From: CAZIWX01 sp964543125
GTDB lineage: Bacteria; Fidelibacterota; UBA8477
NCBI GenBank assembly: GCA_964543125.1
Contig: CAZIWX010000052.1
Location: 1-17,392, forward strand
Length of the DNA stretch: 17,392 bases
Direction: 5' to 3'
In this document: in pieces, positions 1-6,429 of the stretch
Numbering within the stretch: position 1 is the stretch's first letter
Layout: each line of letters starts with the position of its first letter
Notes under the pieces: model-generated
Seen by the model: the letters and a program-made list of their open reading frames with translations, nothing else
What the model was told of the DNA's origin: nothing
The model's database searches: none
Position numbers and translations under genes: made by a program

Positions 1-2
1 AG

Positions 3-1934
3 GATTCAGCGGCCGATATCATGTCGCCCGATGCCCGGGTTGTTGTTGGGTTTTCCCTGAACCATCAAGGGGCGCCCCATTATGATGTAACCTATGCGGG
101 TGAAGAATTCATCCTCCCCTCTAACCTGGGCTTCGGGTTGAAGGATGCACCGGGGTTGCGGAGTGGTTTCAAGGTTTTGAATATCAGCAAGCAGCGGGTG
201 GAAAATATTTGGAAGCCGATTTGGGGACAAACCGGGAAAGTGGAAAACCATTACACCGAGATGAAAATTGATCTCCAGGAAAAAGCCGAACCATTCCGGA
301 AATTATCACTGGAATTTCGTGCTTATAATGACGGCTTGGCTTTCCGGTACAGCCTGCCGCGGCAACCCAACCTGGAGCGGGTGGAAATCACCTCTGAGAA
401 TACCCAGTTCAGGTTTGCCGCTAACGACTCGGTTTGGTGGACGCCAGCCGATTTTGACAGCTATGAAAAGCTCTATCGCCACACCACCCTTAGCCACCTG
501 CCCGCCGCCAATACGCCCATTACATTACGTGCGGCTTTGGGTTTTTATGTCAGTATTCATGAAGCGGAACTGGTGAATTACGCCGGTATGACGCTGAGGC
601 AATCGGATGCGGATTCATTGTTGTTTACGACAGATCTGGTTCCCTGGCCGGATGGCGTAAAAGTCAAGGCCGATCTTCCACTGAAAACACCCTGGCGCAC
701 CATTATGATAGCTCCTGATGCGGGCCAACTCCTGACTTCGCACCTCATCGAAAACCTGAATGAGCCCAATAAAATTACCGATGTCAGTTGGATCAGGCCC
801 ATGAAATACATGGGGATTTGGTGGGGCATGCATATTGGGAAATATACCTGGCAGCAGGGACCGAAACACGGTGCCACCACGGAGAATGCCAAGGCTTATA
901 TCGACTTTGCCGCCAGGCATAACATTCCGGCCGTTTTGGTGGAAGGCTGGAATAAGGGTTGGAAAAATTGGGGCAAATCGGAGGCTTTCAATTTTATTAA
1001 ACCCTATTCCGACTACGATCTTTCAAGCGTGGTCAAATATGCCCGGGGAAAGGGTGTCTCAATTATTGCCCATACCGAAACCGGTGGTGATGTACCGGGA
1101 TTCGATAAACAGTTGGAAACGGCTTTCAGTCTGTATGAACAATTGGGAATACCGGCAGTGAAAACCGGTTATGCCGGGAAAATTCTTCCGGAAGGCCAAC
1201 ATCATCATGGCCAGTGGATGGTAAACCATTATCAAAAAGTAGTGGAAACGGCAGCCCGGTACCGTTTGATGATTGATGCGCACGAGCCGATTAAACCCAC
1301 GGGATTATATCGAACCTGGCCCAATATGATGACGCGCGAGGGTGCCCGGGGACAGGAATACAATGCCTGGAGCAGTGGAAATCCACCGGATCATACCACT
1401 ATTTTACCTTTCACCCGCGGTCTGGCGGGACCGCTGGATTATACACCGGGAATTTTTGATATCAATTTTGACCGCTATAACGATCGTTGGGATGTGCACT
1501 CCACCCGCGCCAAACAACTGGCCTTGTTTGTCGTGCTTTACAGTCCCCTCCAGATGGCGGCGGATCTCCCGGAAAATTACAGCGGCCAACCGGAGTTTGC
1601 ATTTATCGAGCATGTTCCCACTACATTTGATGAGACAAAAGTCCTGAATGCTAAAATCGGGGATTATGTCACTATTGCCCGGCGCCGGGGAGACGATTGG
1701 TACATCGGGAGTATCACTGATGCGAATCCACGAAGATTTCATTTTTCGTTAGATTTCTTAACGCCAAACCGACAATATGAGCTGACCGCCTACGCAGACG
1801 ATCCTTCCGCTAATTACAAGAATAATCAGGATCCAGTGGTCATTCGCAATCGATTTATCACTAGCTCGGACACCATCGATTTGTCCCTGGCGCCAGGTGG
1901 TGGTCAGGCGGTGGAAATACATCCGGCGCAATAA
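3..1934 (+). CDS. Glycoside hydrolase family 97 (SusB-like alpha-glucosidase), 5'-truncated by window edge
   Basis: This is most of a GH97 enzyme, the family of SusB, a calcium-dependent alpha-glucosidase of the periplasm or cell surface. The frame is open to the left edge, and the six codons before the first ATG (position 21) already fit the family, so the true start and probably a signal peptide lie outside the window. Counting from that ATG (637 residues), the order is an N-terminal beta-sandwich (about 1-230), a catalytic barrel (about 240-520; WWGMHIGK, VEGWNKGW) and a C-terminal beta domain. Glu353 (HTETGG), Glu422 (DAHEPIKPTG) and Glu446 (RGQEY) are spaced 69 and 24 residues apart, the same as the catalytic Glu439/508/532 of SusB as I recall them. 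An acidic Glu at 422, and not the pattern of the retaining alpha-galactosidase branch, points to the inverting glucosidase type. No sus-type partner gene lies downstream. Confidence 0.93.
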   Translation, partial: DSAADIMSPDARVVVGFSLNHQGAPHYDVTYAGEEFILPSNLGFGLKDAPGLRSGFKVLNISKQRVENIWKPIWGQTGKVENHYTEMKIDLQEKAEPFRKLSLEFRAYNDGLAFRYSLPRQPNLERVEITSENTQFRFAANDSVWWTPADFDSYEKLYRHTTLSHLPAANTPITLRAALGFYVSIHEAELVNYAGMTLRQSDADSLLFTTDLVPWPDGVKVKADLPLKTPWRTIMIAPDAGQLLTSHLIENLNEPNKITDVSWIRPMKYMGIWWGMHIGKYTWQQGPKHGATTENAKAYIDFAARHNIPAVLVEGWNKGWKNWGKSEAFNFIKPYSDYDLSSVVKYARGKGVSIIAHTETGGDVPGFDKQLETAFSLYEQLGIPAVKTGYAGKILPEGQHHHGQWMVNHYQKVVETAARYRLMIDAHEPIKPTGLYRTWPNMMTREGARGQEYNAWSSGNPPDHTTILPFTRGLAGPLDYTPGIFDINFDRYNDRWDVHSTRAKQLALFVVLYSPLQMAADLPENYSGQPEFAFIEHVPTTFDETKVLNAKIGDYVTIARRRGDDWYIGSITDANPRRFHFSLDFLTPNRQYELTAYADDPSANYKNNQDPVVIRNRFITSSDTIDLSLAPGGGQAVEIHPAQ

Positions 1935-2074
1935 ACTTCACCGGCGAACAGGCTTTCCTTCCATCTCCGGCAAAATCACCTCGCAAAGGGGCTGGCTTTG
2001 TTTGCCCCTGGAAGCGCCGAGTTTAACTTCCCGACGGTTCCAACTCCATACTGAACCTCTTCCGGCTGATGCTT

Positions 2075-2103
2075 ATCCGTGCCGGTCTGATTTCGTCACG
2101 GAT
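2075..2103 (-). other. Hairpin between convergent GH97 and small membrane protein genes
   Basis: ATCCGTG at 2075-2081 pairs with CACGGAT at 2097-2103 around a 15-base loop. It lies 20 bases past the stop of the minus-strand membrane protein gene and 141 bases past the GH97 stop. There is no clear run of T on either side, so it is at best a weak or factor-assisted terminator. The rest of 1935-2122 holds no gene that I can support. Confidence 0.25.
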
Positions 2104-2122
2104 CTGAAAAAGCAACCCGAAT

Positions 2123-2392
2123 CTAAGCCTCGTTCGTTTTTTCAAACATCCCGGCAAAGTAATTATACACCCAGGCGAAGATTGCACCGCCGATGAAGCC
2201 ATCGACTAATCCCCAAATCAGGCCGTAGATGGATCCCACCCCGCTGATGCTGTATCCGCGGTAAATCCGGCCGATGAAAGTGACGGTTTCGCTGGACCCT
2301 TCGAACAGGATGATCCACCAGGTTAATAAAAACAGGCAGATACCCCACATTAAACCGACCGTTAAACCAAGACTCTTCCAGTTGAAACGCAT
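2123..2392 (-). CDS. Small two-helix membrane protein, 'bacteriophage holin'-like conserved family
   Basis: An 89-residue protein with two hydrophobic helices, at about residues 9-30 (LGLTVGLMWGICLFLLTWW) and 52-78 (SIYGLIWGLVDGFIGGAIFA), joined by a polar segment containing GRIYRGYSIS. The glycine-rich second helix with WGxxDGFIGG and a YNYF end matches a widespread family of small bacterial membrane proteins that databases often label 'bacteriophage holin'. No lysis gene or phage gene is nearby, so a phage role is unlikely and the function is unknown. The start is well fixed by the strong ribosome site AAAGGAGGT at 2398-2406, five bases upstream. The gene stands alone, convergent with the GH97 gene and divergent from the radical SAM gene. 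Confidence 0.8.
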   Translation of the reverse strand: MRFNWKSLGLTVGLMWGICLFLLTWWIILFEGSSETVTFIGRIYRGYSISGVGSIYGLIWGLVDGFIGGAIFAWVYNYFAGMFEKTNEA

Positions 2393-2397
2393 GTTAG

Positions 2398-2406
2398 ACC
2401 TCCTTT
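2398..2406 (-). promoter_or_regulatory. Strong Shine-Dalgarno site of the small membrane protein
   Basis: On the minus strand the bases read AAAGGAGGT, five bases before the ATG at 2392. This near-perfect anti-16S match fixes the start of the 89-residue gene and shows that this organism uses classical Shine-Dalgarno initiation for at least some genes. Confidence 0.75.
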
Positions 2407-2684
2407 GGTTACATGGTGCGCTGGTTAGCGTAAGTGCTCAAGGCACGAAAATGTGATTAATTATTAGGAACAGATACCGTCGGGGATGTAGAGAAACCTT
2501 TTTTCGCGTATCTGCTTTCAAAGGCAGCCATCCTGGTCATGAAGCTTTGCCTAATGATAACATGAATAAAATTAGAATTCAAGTGGTGAAGTTCAGCAGG
2601 AGTTCCCCCGAAAAACGGGTAACTTTTCTTCGCGGCGACGGACTGTTTTACTATAATCCGGGAATGCCGTTTTGGGCCCTACAA

Positions 2685-2729
2685 CCTGTCCGGCCGGGAC
2701 CTGTCCGATCAGGACCTGTCCGGCCGGGA
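2685..2729. repeat. Tandem repeat, 3 x 15 bp, CCTGTCCGGCCGGGA
   Basis: Three head-to-tail 15-bp units lie at 2685-2699, 2700-2714 and 2715-2729. Units 1 and 3 are identical (CCTGTCCGGCCGGGA). Unit 2 reads CCTGTCCGATCAGGA and so differs at three positions. Each unit holds a small dyad (TCCGGCCGG, or CCTG...CAGG), so the array can form hairpins. It sits in noncoding DNA upstream of the radical SAM gene. The period is a multiple of three and an overlapping 62-codon frame reads PVRPG/PVRSG/PVRPG, but that frame has no ribosome site. Confidence 0.85.
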
Positions 2730-2877
2730 AACTGAAAAAGCCTTACATGCTCAGCTCAAAGCTTATGTCTCCGTTACTAATGAATCATCGTTATGAACCA
2801 AAAACAGGCTCAACCACTTGTAAAAGCTCGTAATCCTTTGCTCACTAAAGCTTTAGACGATTTTTATTTCTAGTTTT

Positions 2878-2883
2878 AGGGAG
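2878..2883 (+). promoter_or_regulatory. Shine-Dalgarno-like site upstream of the extended radical SAM frame
   Basis: AGGGAG lies eight bases before the ATG at 2892, which opens the same frame as the radical SAM gene. It is better than anything in front of the conserved start at 3081 and is the main reason to keep the longer start as an alternative. Confidence 0.4.
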
Positions 2884-3080
2884 AAGTCCTGATGAAATGT
2901 AGGGAAATGCCCCGCATGAAAATACTATACTGCTTCTGGCTGAATTGTAGTTATCTTGAAACACTAGATCACCTGTCAAGCACCCGGCTTTCACAGCCTC
3001 GTGTGTTGATTTCCGGACAGAATTACAGCCGGAATTTACAGGTCAAACGCCATCCCGGATGGTGGAAAGCTGTTGGGCAA

Positions 3081-4949
3081 ATGCGTCTATTGCTGATAAA
3101 TCCTAAATTCCCTGAAAGTTTCTGGAGCTTTAAATGGGCCAATACGCGCATCCTGCCTCACTCCCGCACGGGGAATCCGCCCTTGGGCCTTGCAACCCTG
3201 GCGGCACTCACCCCGGACGGCTGGAACATCACCCTCATCGATGAAAATGTGACATCAATCCCGCTACAGCCGGCAGTTGATCTCATTGGTATTTGCGGAA
3301 TGGCCGTTCAGTTCGACCGACAAAAGGAGTTAAGCGCTTACTATCGCAGTTTGGGATATTATGTGGTCATGGGCGGCAGCTATGCATCGCTTTGCCCGGA
3401 AAAATACACTGCCCTGGCTGACTGCGTTATCGCCGGTGAAGCAGAGTATATCTGGCCGGCGTTCTGCCGGGATTTTGAGTCCGGACAACCCAAACCGTTT
3501 TATCAGGAAACCGGCGTAGTGAACCTGGCGGATTCACCGGTGCCCCGTTTCGAATTACTGGCGCTGGATCAATACCGTTCCATGAGCCTCCAGTTTTCCC
3601 GTGGTTGTCCATTCCGGTGTGATTTCTGCGATATCATCGTCATGTTCGGCCGTAAGCCACGTACAAAAAATCTGAAGCAGGTCGGTCGAGAGCTGGATCG
3701 CTTGCGGGAATTGGGCACTGATAATGTGTTCTTTGTAGATGATAACCTCATCGGCAATATTCCCCGTGCCAAAGCACTCCTGCGTTTTCTTATTGATTAT
3801 CAACGCCGCCATGCTTTCACTTTCAGTTTCGGTACGGAAGCTTCACTGAACATGGCGTACGATGCTGAATTGTTGACACTTTTTCGGCAGGCCAATTTTG
3901 CCTGGGTCTTTATCGGTATCGAATCACCGGACGCCGCAAGCTTACGTGAAACCAAAAAATTACAAAATGTCCGGCAGGACATGCTAACCTCCATCCGGAC
4001 TATCTATGCCAATGGAATCGACATTTACGGGGGATTTATTGTCGGTTTTGACCATGACACAACCGCGATTTTTAAAAAGCAGTTCCGCTTCATTTTGGAG
4101 GCTGGAATTCAGATGGCCATGGTTGGTTTACTTACCGCGCCACCTAAAACACCACTTTATACTCGCCTGGAGCAGGAGGGCCGCCTGGTCCCGGATATTC
4201 TGTCCGGGGATAATACATCTTTGAGCACCAATGTAATTCCCAAAGCCATGAATATGCGCGAGCTAATCCAAGGTTACCGCTGGCTATATGAAAATCTGGT
4301 GAAAGATCGCAATATTGCCCGGCGCATCAGGAGTAAACTGCAATTCCTGGCAAACCCGGATTATTCGGACAAGGTGGCCATCAAGGGACGGTCCAAAACC
4401 ATTTGGAATTTTTTAATTTATGGTATTCTTCCCGGGGGAATTCCCCGCCTGTTCTATTTTCTCAGCAGTTGGCCGGTGTTCAAACCGCGATTAATCCCCC
4501 TGGTGATTCAGGATTGGATTCTGGGACTATCCATGCGCCATTTTGTAGAAGCGCATTTTAAACCAACCCCCCAGCGCACCCAACGGTGGCTGGAACAATA
4601 CTTTGAACGGATAACGACAAATTTTAAGCACTATATCACCCAGGACAAATTGGAAATTTCGTTTAATCACATGCGGGATCGGGCGGCGAATTTGTCTATT
4701 TCCATAACCGGACGGCTGGACAAAGACTTCTTTCAGCAGGCGGAAAAGGAATTGAAAAAAGTTCTGCACAAGACCTCGACTTCCATCACACTTCAAATCG
4801 AAGAATTTCAGGAAGCTGGCGTGTTGAATATCAATCGATTATTGAACCGCTTAGCGCGCTATGGTGATCGCGTCACCATCTCCATGGATAAAAAATTCCT
4901 GACCTTATTAGAGATTGATTCATCCATTTTTAATCTCAAACTGATTTAA
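3081..4949 (+). CDS. B12-binding radical SAM protein with DUF4070 and STAS-like C-terminal domain
   Basis: A 622-residue protein from the conserved start MRLLLINPKFPESFWSF. Residues 1-145 form a cobalamin-binding-type Rossmann domain (PPLGLATLAAL, then a GGSYAS loop). Residues about 165-370 are the radical SAM core, with the [4Fe-4S] cysteines in RGCPFRCDFCD (Cys176, 180, 183; CxxxCxxC), a DDN motif, GIESP and GGFIVGFD. Residues about 375-500 match DUF4070, the usual tail of this subfamily. Residues 538-622 look like a STAS domain (ITGRLD, a helix, a beta strand with EEFQEAGVLNINRLL, then a final strand and helix), which is unusual. The substrate is unknown; relatives do methylations or other C-C chemistry. 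The frame is open back to an ATG at 2892 with a good AGGGAG site, which would add 63 unconserved residues. The next gene is 184 bases downstream. Confidence 0.9.
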   Translation: MRLLLINPKFPESFWSFKWANTRILPHSRTGNPPLGLATLAALTPDGWNITLIDENVTSIPLQPAVDLIGICGMAVQFDRQKELSAYYRSLGYYVVMGGSYASLCPEKYTALADCVIAGEAEYIWPAFCRDFESGQPKPFYQETGVVNLADSPVPRFELLALDQYRSMSLQFSRGCPFRCDFCDIIVMFGRKPRTKNLKQVGRELDRLRELGTDNVFFVDDNLIGNIPRAKALLRFLIDYQRRHAFTFSFGTEASLNMAYDAELLTLFRQANFAWVFIGIESPDAASLRETKKLQNVRQDMLTSIRTIYANGIDIYGGFIVGFDHDTTAIFKKQFRFILEAGIQMAMVGLLTAPPKTPLYTRLEQEGRLVPDILSGDNTSLSTNVIPKAMNMRELIQGYRWLYENLVKDRNIARRIRSKLQFLANPDYSDKVAIKGRSKTIWNFLIYGILPGGIPRLFYFLSSWPVFKPRLIPLVIQDWILGLSMRHFVEAHFKPTPQRTQRWLEQYFERITTNFKHYITQDKLEISFNHMRDRAANLSISITGRLDKDFFQQAEKELKKVLHKTSTSITLQIEEFQEAGVLNINRLLNRLARYGDRVTISMDKKFLTLLEIDSSIFNLKLI

Positions 4950-5001
4950 CCAATTTCCACCCAAAATGAATGCTGTAGCGAGGACATTTTTATTGCCTGC
5001 C

Positions 5002-5027
5002 GGGTTGATTAAAAACCTTTTCAACCC
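5002..5027 (+). terminator. Possible weak terminator after the radical SAM gene
   Basis: GGGTTGA at 5002-5008 pairs with TCAACCC at 5021-5027 around a 12-base loop, about 50 bases after the radical SAM stop. The following bases are TTACAAATATAAT, A/T-rich but without a proper T run. It could separate this gene from the oxidoreductase 106 bases further on. Confidence 0.3.
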
Positions 5028-5133
5028 TTACAAATATAATCTTCGTAACCAGTCGTTCGCTTTTGAGAAACATTTCAATAAATTCGCTCAGGACTATCAA
5101 TCGGAGCAAAGGGATATGAAGGGGAAATGACAG

Positions 5134-5778
5134 ATGAATATCGGTATTTTAGGATCCGGGAATGTGGGACAGACCCTGGGGCAGGGCTTTGCTAACCTGG
5201 GATACCGGGTCAAACTGGGTTCCCGTGCCCCGGGTCAGGAAAAAATCAAAGCCTGGCTGGCTGAAGTGGGGAAAAATGTGACCGCCGAGACGTTTAAGGC
5301 GGCGGCAGCCTTTGGTGATGTCATTATCCTGGCGGTGAACTGGTTCGGATTGGAAAATGCCATCCAGCTGGCGGGATTGGAGAATTTTAGCGCCAAACCG
5401 GTAATCGATTGCACTAATCCCGTGAAATTCTCTGCAAATGATCCTCCGGTGCTGGCGCTGGGACACACGGATTCAGCGGGTGAGACGGTTCAACGCCGGC
5501 TGCCGGCCGCGCTGGTGGTCAAGGCCTTTAATACCATCGAGGTTGCCCTCATGGTTAATCCCGAATTTCCGGCTGGTCCGCCCACGACTTTTATCTGCGG
5601 AAATAATGTGACGGCTAAAGAAATTACTAGGAAATTCCTAAACGATTTTGGCTGGGAAGTGAGCGATATCGGTGACATTACCGCGGCGCGCTACCTGGAA
5701 CCATTGGCCATGGTTTGGATTCTGCATGCGCTCCATACCGGTTCTGCGAATCACGCCTTCAAATTATTAGAGAAGTAG
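5134..5778 (+). CDS. NADP-dependent oxidoreductase, F420:NADP oxidoreductase-fold
   Basis: A 214-residue soluble Rossmann protein of the 'NADP oxidoreductase, coenzyme F420-dependent' family, close to the normal length of about 210. GSGNVG at residues 7-12 is the dinucleotide-binding loop, and SR at 30-31, at the end of the second strand, is the usual 2'-phosphate contact favouring NADP(H). VIDCTNPVK and VVKAFNTIE are further family motifs. Archaeal members reduce F420 with NADPH. Most bacterial members lie in genomes without F420 and have unknown substrates, and no F420 gene is visible here. The start is set by AAGGGG at 5119-5124, nine bases before the ATG. It may be its own unit or read with the radical SAM gene upstream. 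Confidence 0.85.
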   Translation: MNIGILGSGNVGQTLGQGFANLGYRVKLGSRAPGQEKIKAWLAEVGKNVTAETFKAAAAFGDVIILAVNWFGLENAIQLAGLENFSAKPVIDCTNPVKFSANDPPVLALGHTDSAGETVQRRLPAALVVKAFNTIEVALMVNPEFPAGPPTTFICGNNVTAKEITRKFLNDFGWEVSDIGDITAARYLEPLAMVWILHALHTGSANHAFKLLEK

Positions 5779-5847
5779 TTCGAACCCTATTTTAAATAAT
5801 TGGTTGCCTGGGTACATGGGGATCAGGTAAACGGTGGACATTAATCC

Positions 5848-5873
5848 GGCCGGTTCGGAAATATCAACCGGCC
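5848..5873. terminator. Perfect 8-bp hairpin between convergent genes, likely bidirectional terminator
   Basis: GGCCGGTT (5848-5855) and AACCGGCC (5866-5873) form a perfect GC-rich stem with a 10-base loop. It lies 69 bases after the oxidoreductase stop and 52 bases after the membrane protein stop on the other strand. The flank on the plus side is TTGTAAAAATT, so the T run is weak. Position between convergent genes and stem strength support a terminator role. Confidence 0.45.
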
Positions 5874-5925
5874 TTGTAAAAATTACCGGTCTTTTAGGAT
5901 TTGTGGTGCCTGAGGTGCGTTCCGT

Positions 5926-6417
5926 TCAACCGCTAACGTGCGTCTTGAAATAATAATACGTCATGATACTCCCCTGGTAAACCAGTGAACCGCCAATTAA
6001 TCCCTGATAGAGCCATTTGTAGGAAGTGTAGATTAAATCGTTGAGGAGATTGTCCGGCAAACCACCCAAGCCGGATAACAGCGTCCGTATGTCAGGACTG
6101 AGGAGGTCCAGTGCATGTGCCGGATCGAGAGCCATAAGATGAGCACCGGCATACACCAGAATAACGAACAGCAACAGCCCTTCGCCGCCCATAAGCCAGC
6201 GCCCGGCAGCGGGGATATGATCGGCCAGTTTGTGGTGACCCTGTAGTTCGATCCAACCGGCTCCGGCTATGAGCCCGCCCATGAGAATACCTTCCAGAGA
6301 TACGCTTACTATTCCCGCGATCGTCCCAATGATTCCGAAGATGAAGATAGACCGGCTATTCCATTTACTGAATCGCAAAACACCTTGGTTGGATTTTTTC
6401 TGATTTAAGGGGGTCAC
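5926..6417 (-). CDS. Conserved small integral membrane protein, function unknown
   Basis: A 163-residue protein starting at GTG (6417). Hydrophobic helices lie at about residues 23-57 (one long or two short, ending GAGWIELQGHHKL), 76-97 and 132-155, and the C-terminus is tyrosine-rich (SIMTYYYF). The pattern, with a GWIELQG-like loop after the first hairpin and QGxxxxYY near the end, recalls an unnamed family of small bacterial membrane proteins; I cannot name a function. It follows the M1 peptidase stop by 12 bases with no visible ribosome site, so translation is probably coupled to that gene. It is the last gene of the peptidase operon and the hairpin at 5848-5873 follows it. Confidence 0.75.
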   Translation of the reverse strand: MTPLNQKKSNQGVLRFSKWNSRSIFIFGIIGTIAGIVSVSLEGILMGGLIAGAGWIELQGHHKLADHIPAAGRWLMGGEGLLLFVILVYAGAHLMALDPAHALDLLSPDIRTLLSGLGGLPDNLLNDLIYTSYKWLYQGLIGGSLVYQGSIMTYYYFKTHVSG

Positions 6418-6429
6418 GGAATTTTTCGA

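Larger units (their letters stand above)
2393..3080. other. Long intergenic region between divergent genes
   Basis: About 690 bases separate the small membrane protein (minus) from the conserved start of the radical SAM gene (plus). The region holds the ribosome site of the membrane protein, a loose inverted repeat CAGATAC (2471-2477) / GTATCTG (2508-2514) and the 15-bp tandem repeat at 2685-2729. There is also a good ribosome site at 2878-2883 leading into an in-frame 63-codon extension of the radical SAM reading frame (2892-3080). I see no RNA gene and no convincing promoter pair; both divergent promoters should lie here. Confidence 0.5.

Noticed and set aside
2123..2392. Possible prophage or lysis gene, from the 'holin' label of the family
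   Set aside because: No endolysin, phage structural gene, integrase or att-like repeat nearby; the label is a database habit for small membrane proteins.
2547..2735. 62-codon plus-strand frame covering the 15-bp repeats (PVRPG, PVRSG, PVRPG)
   Set aside because: No ribosome site, no recognisable protein family, and the repeat period being a multiple of three explains the regular peptide.
3050..3062. Palindrome CCATCCCGGATGG upstream of the conserved radical SAM start
   Set aside because: Six-base arms with a one-base centre are expected by chance several times in 17 kb; nothing else supports an operator.
4435..4446. Perfect 12-base palindrome GGGGAATTCCCC
   Set aside because: It lies inside the radical SAM coding sequence and is explained by codon content; such palindromes occur by chance in a window this size.
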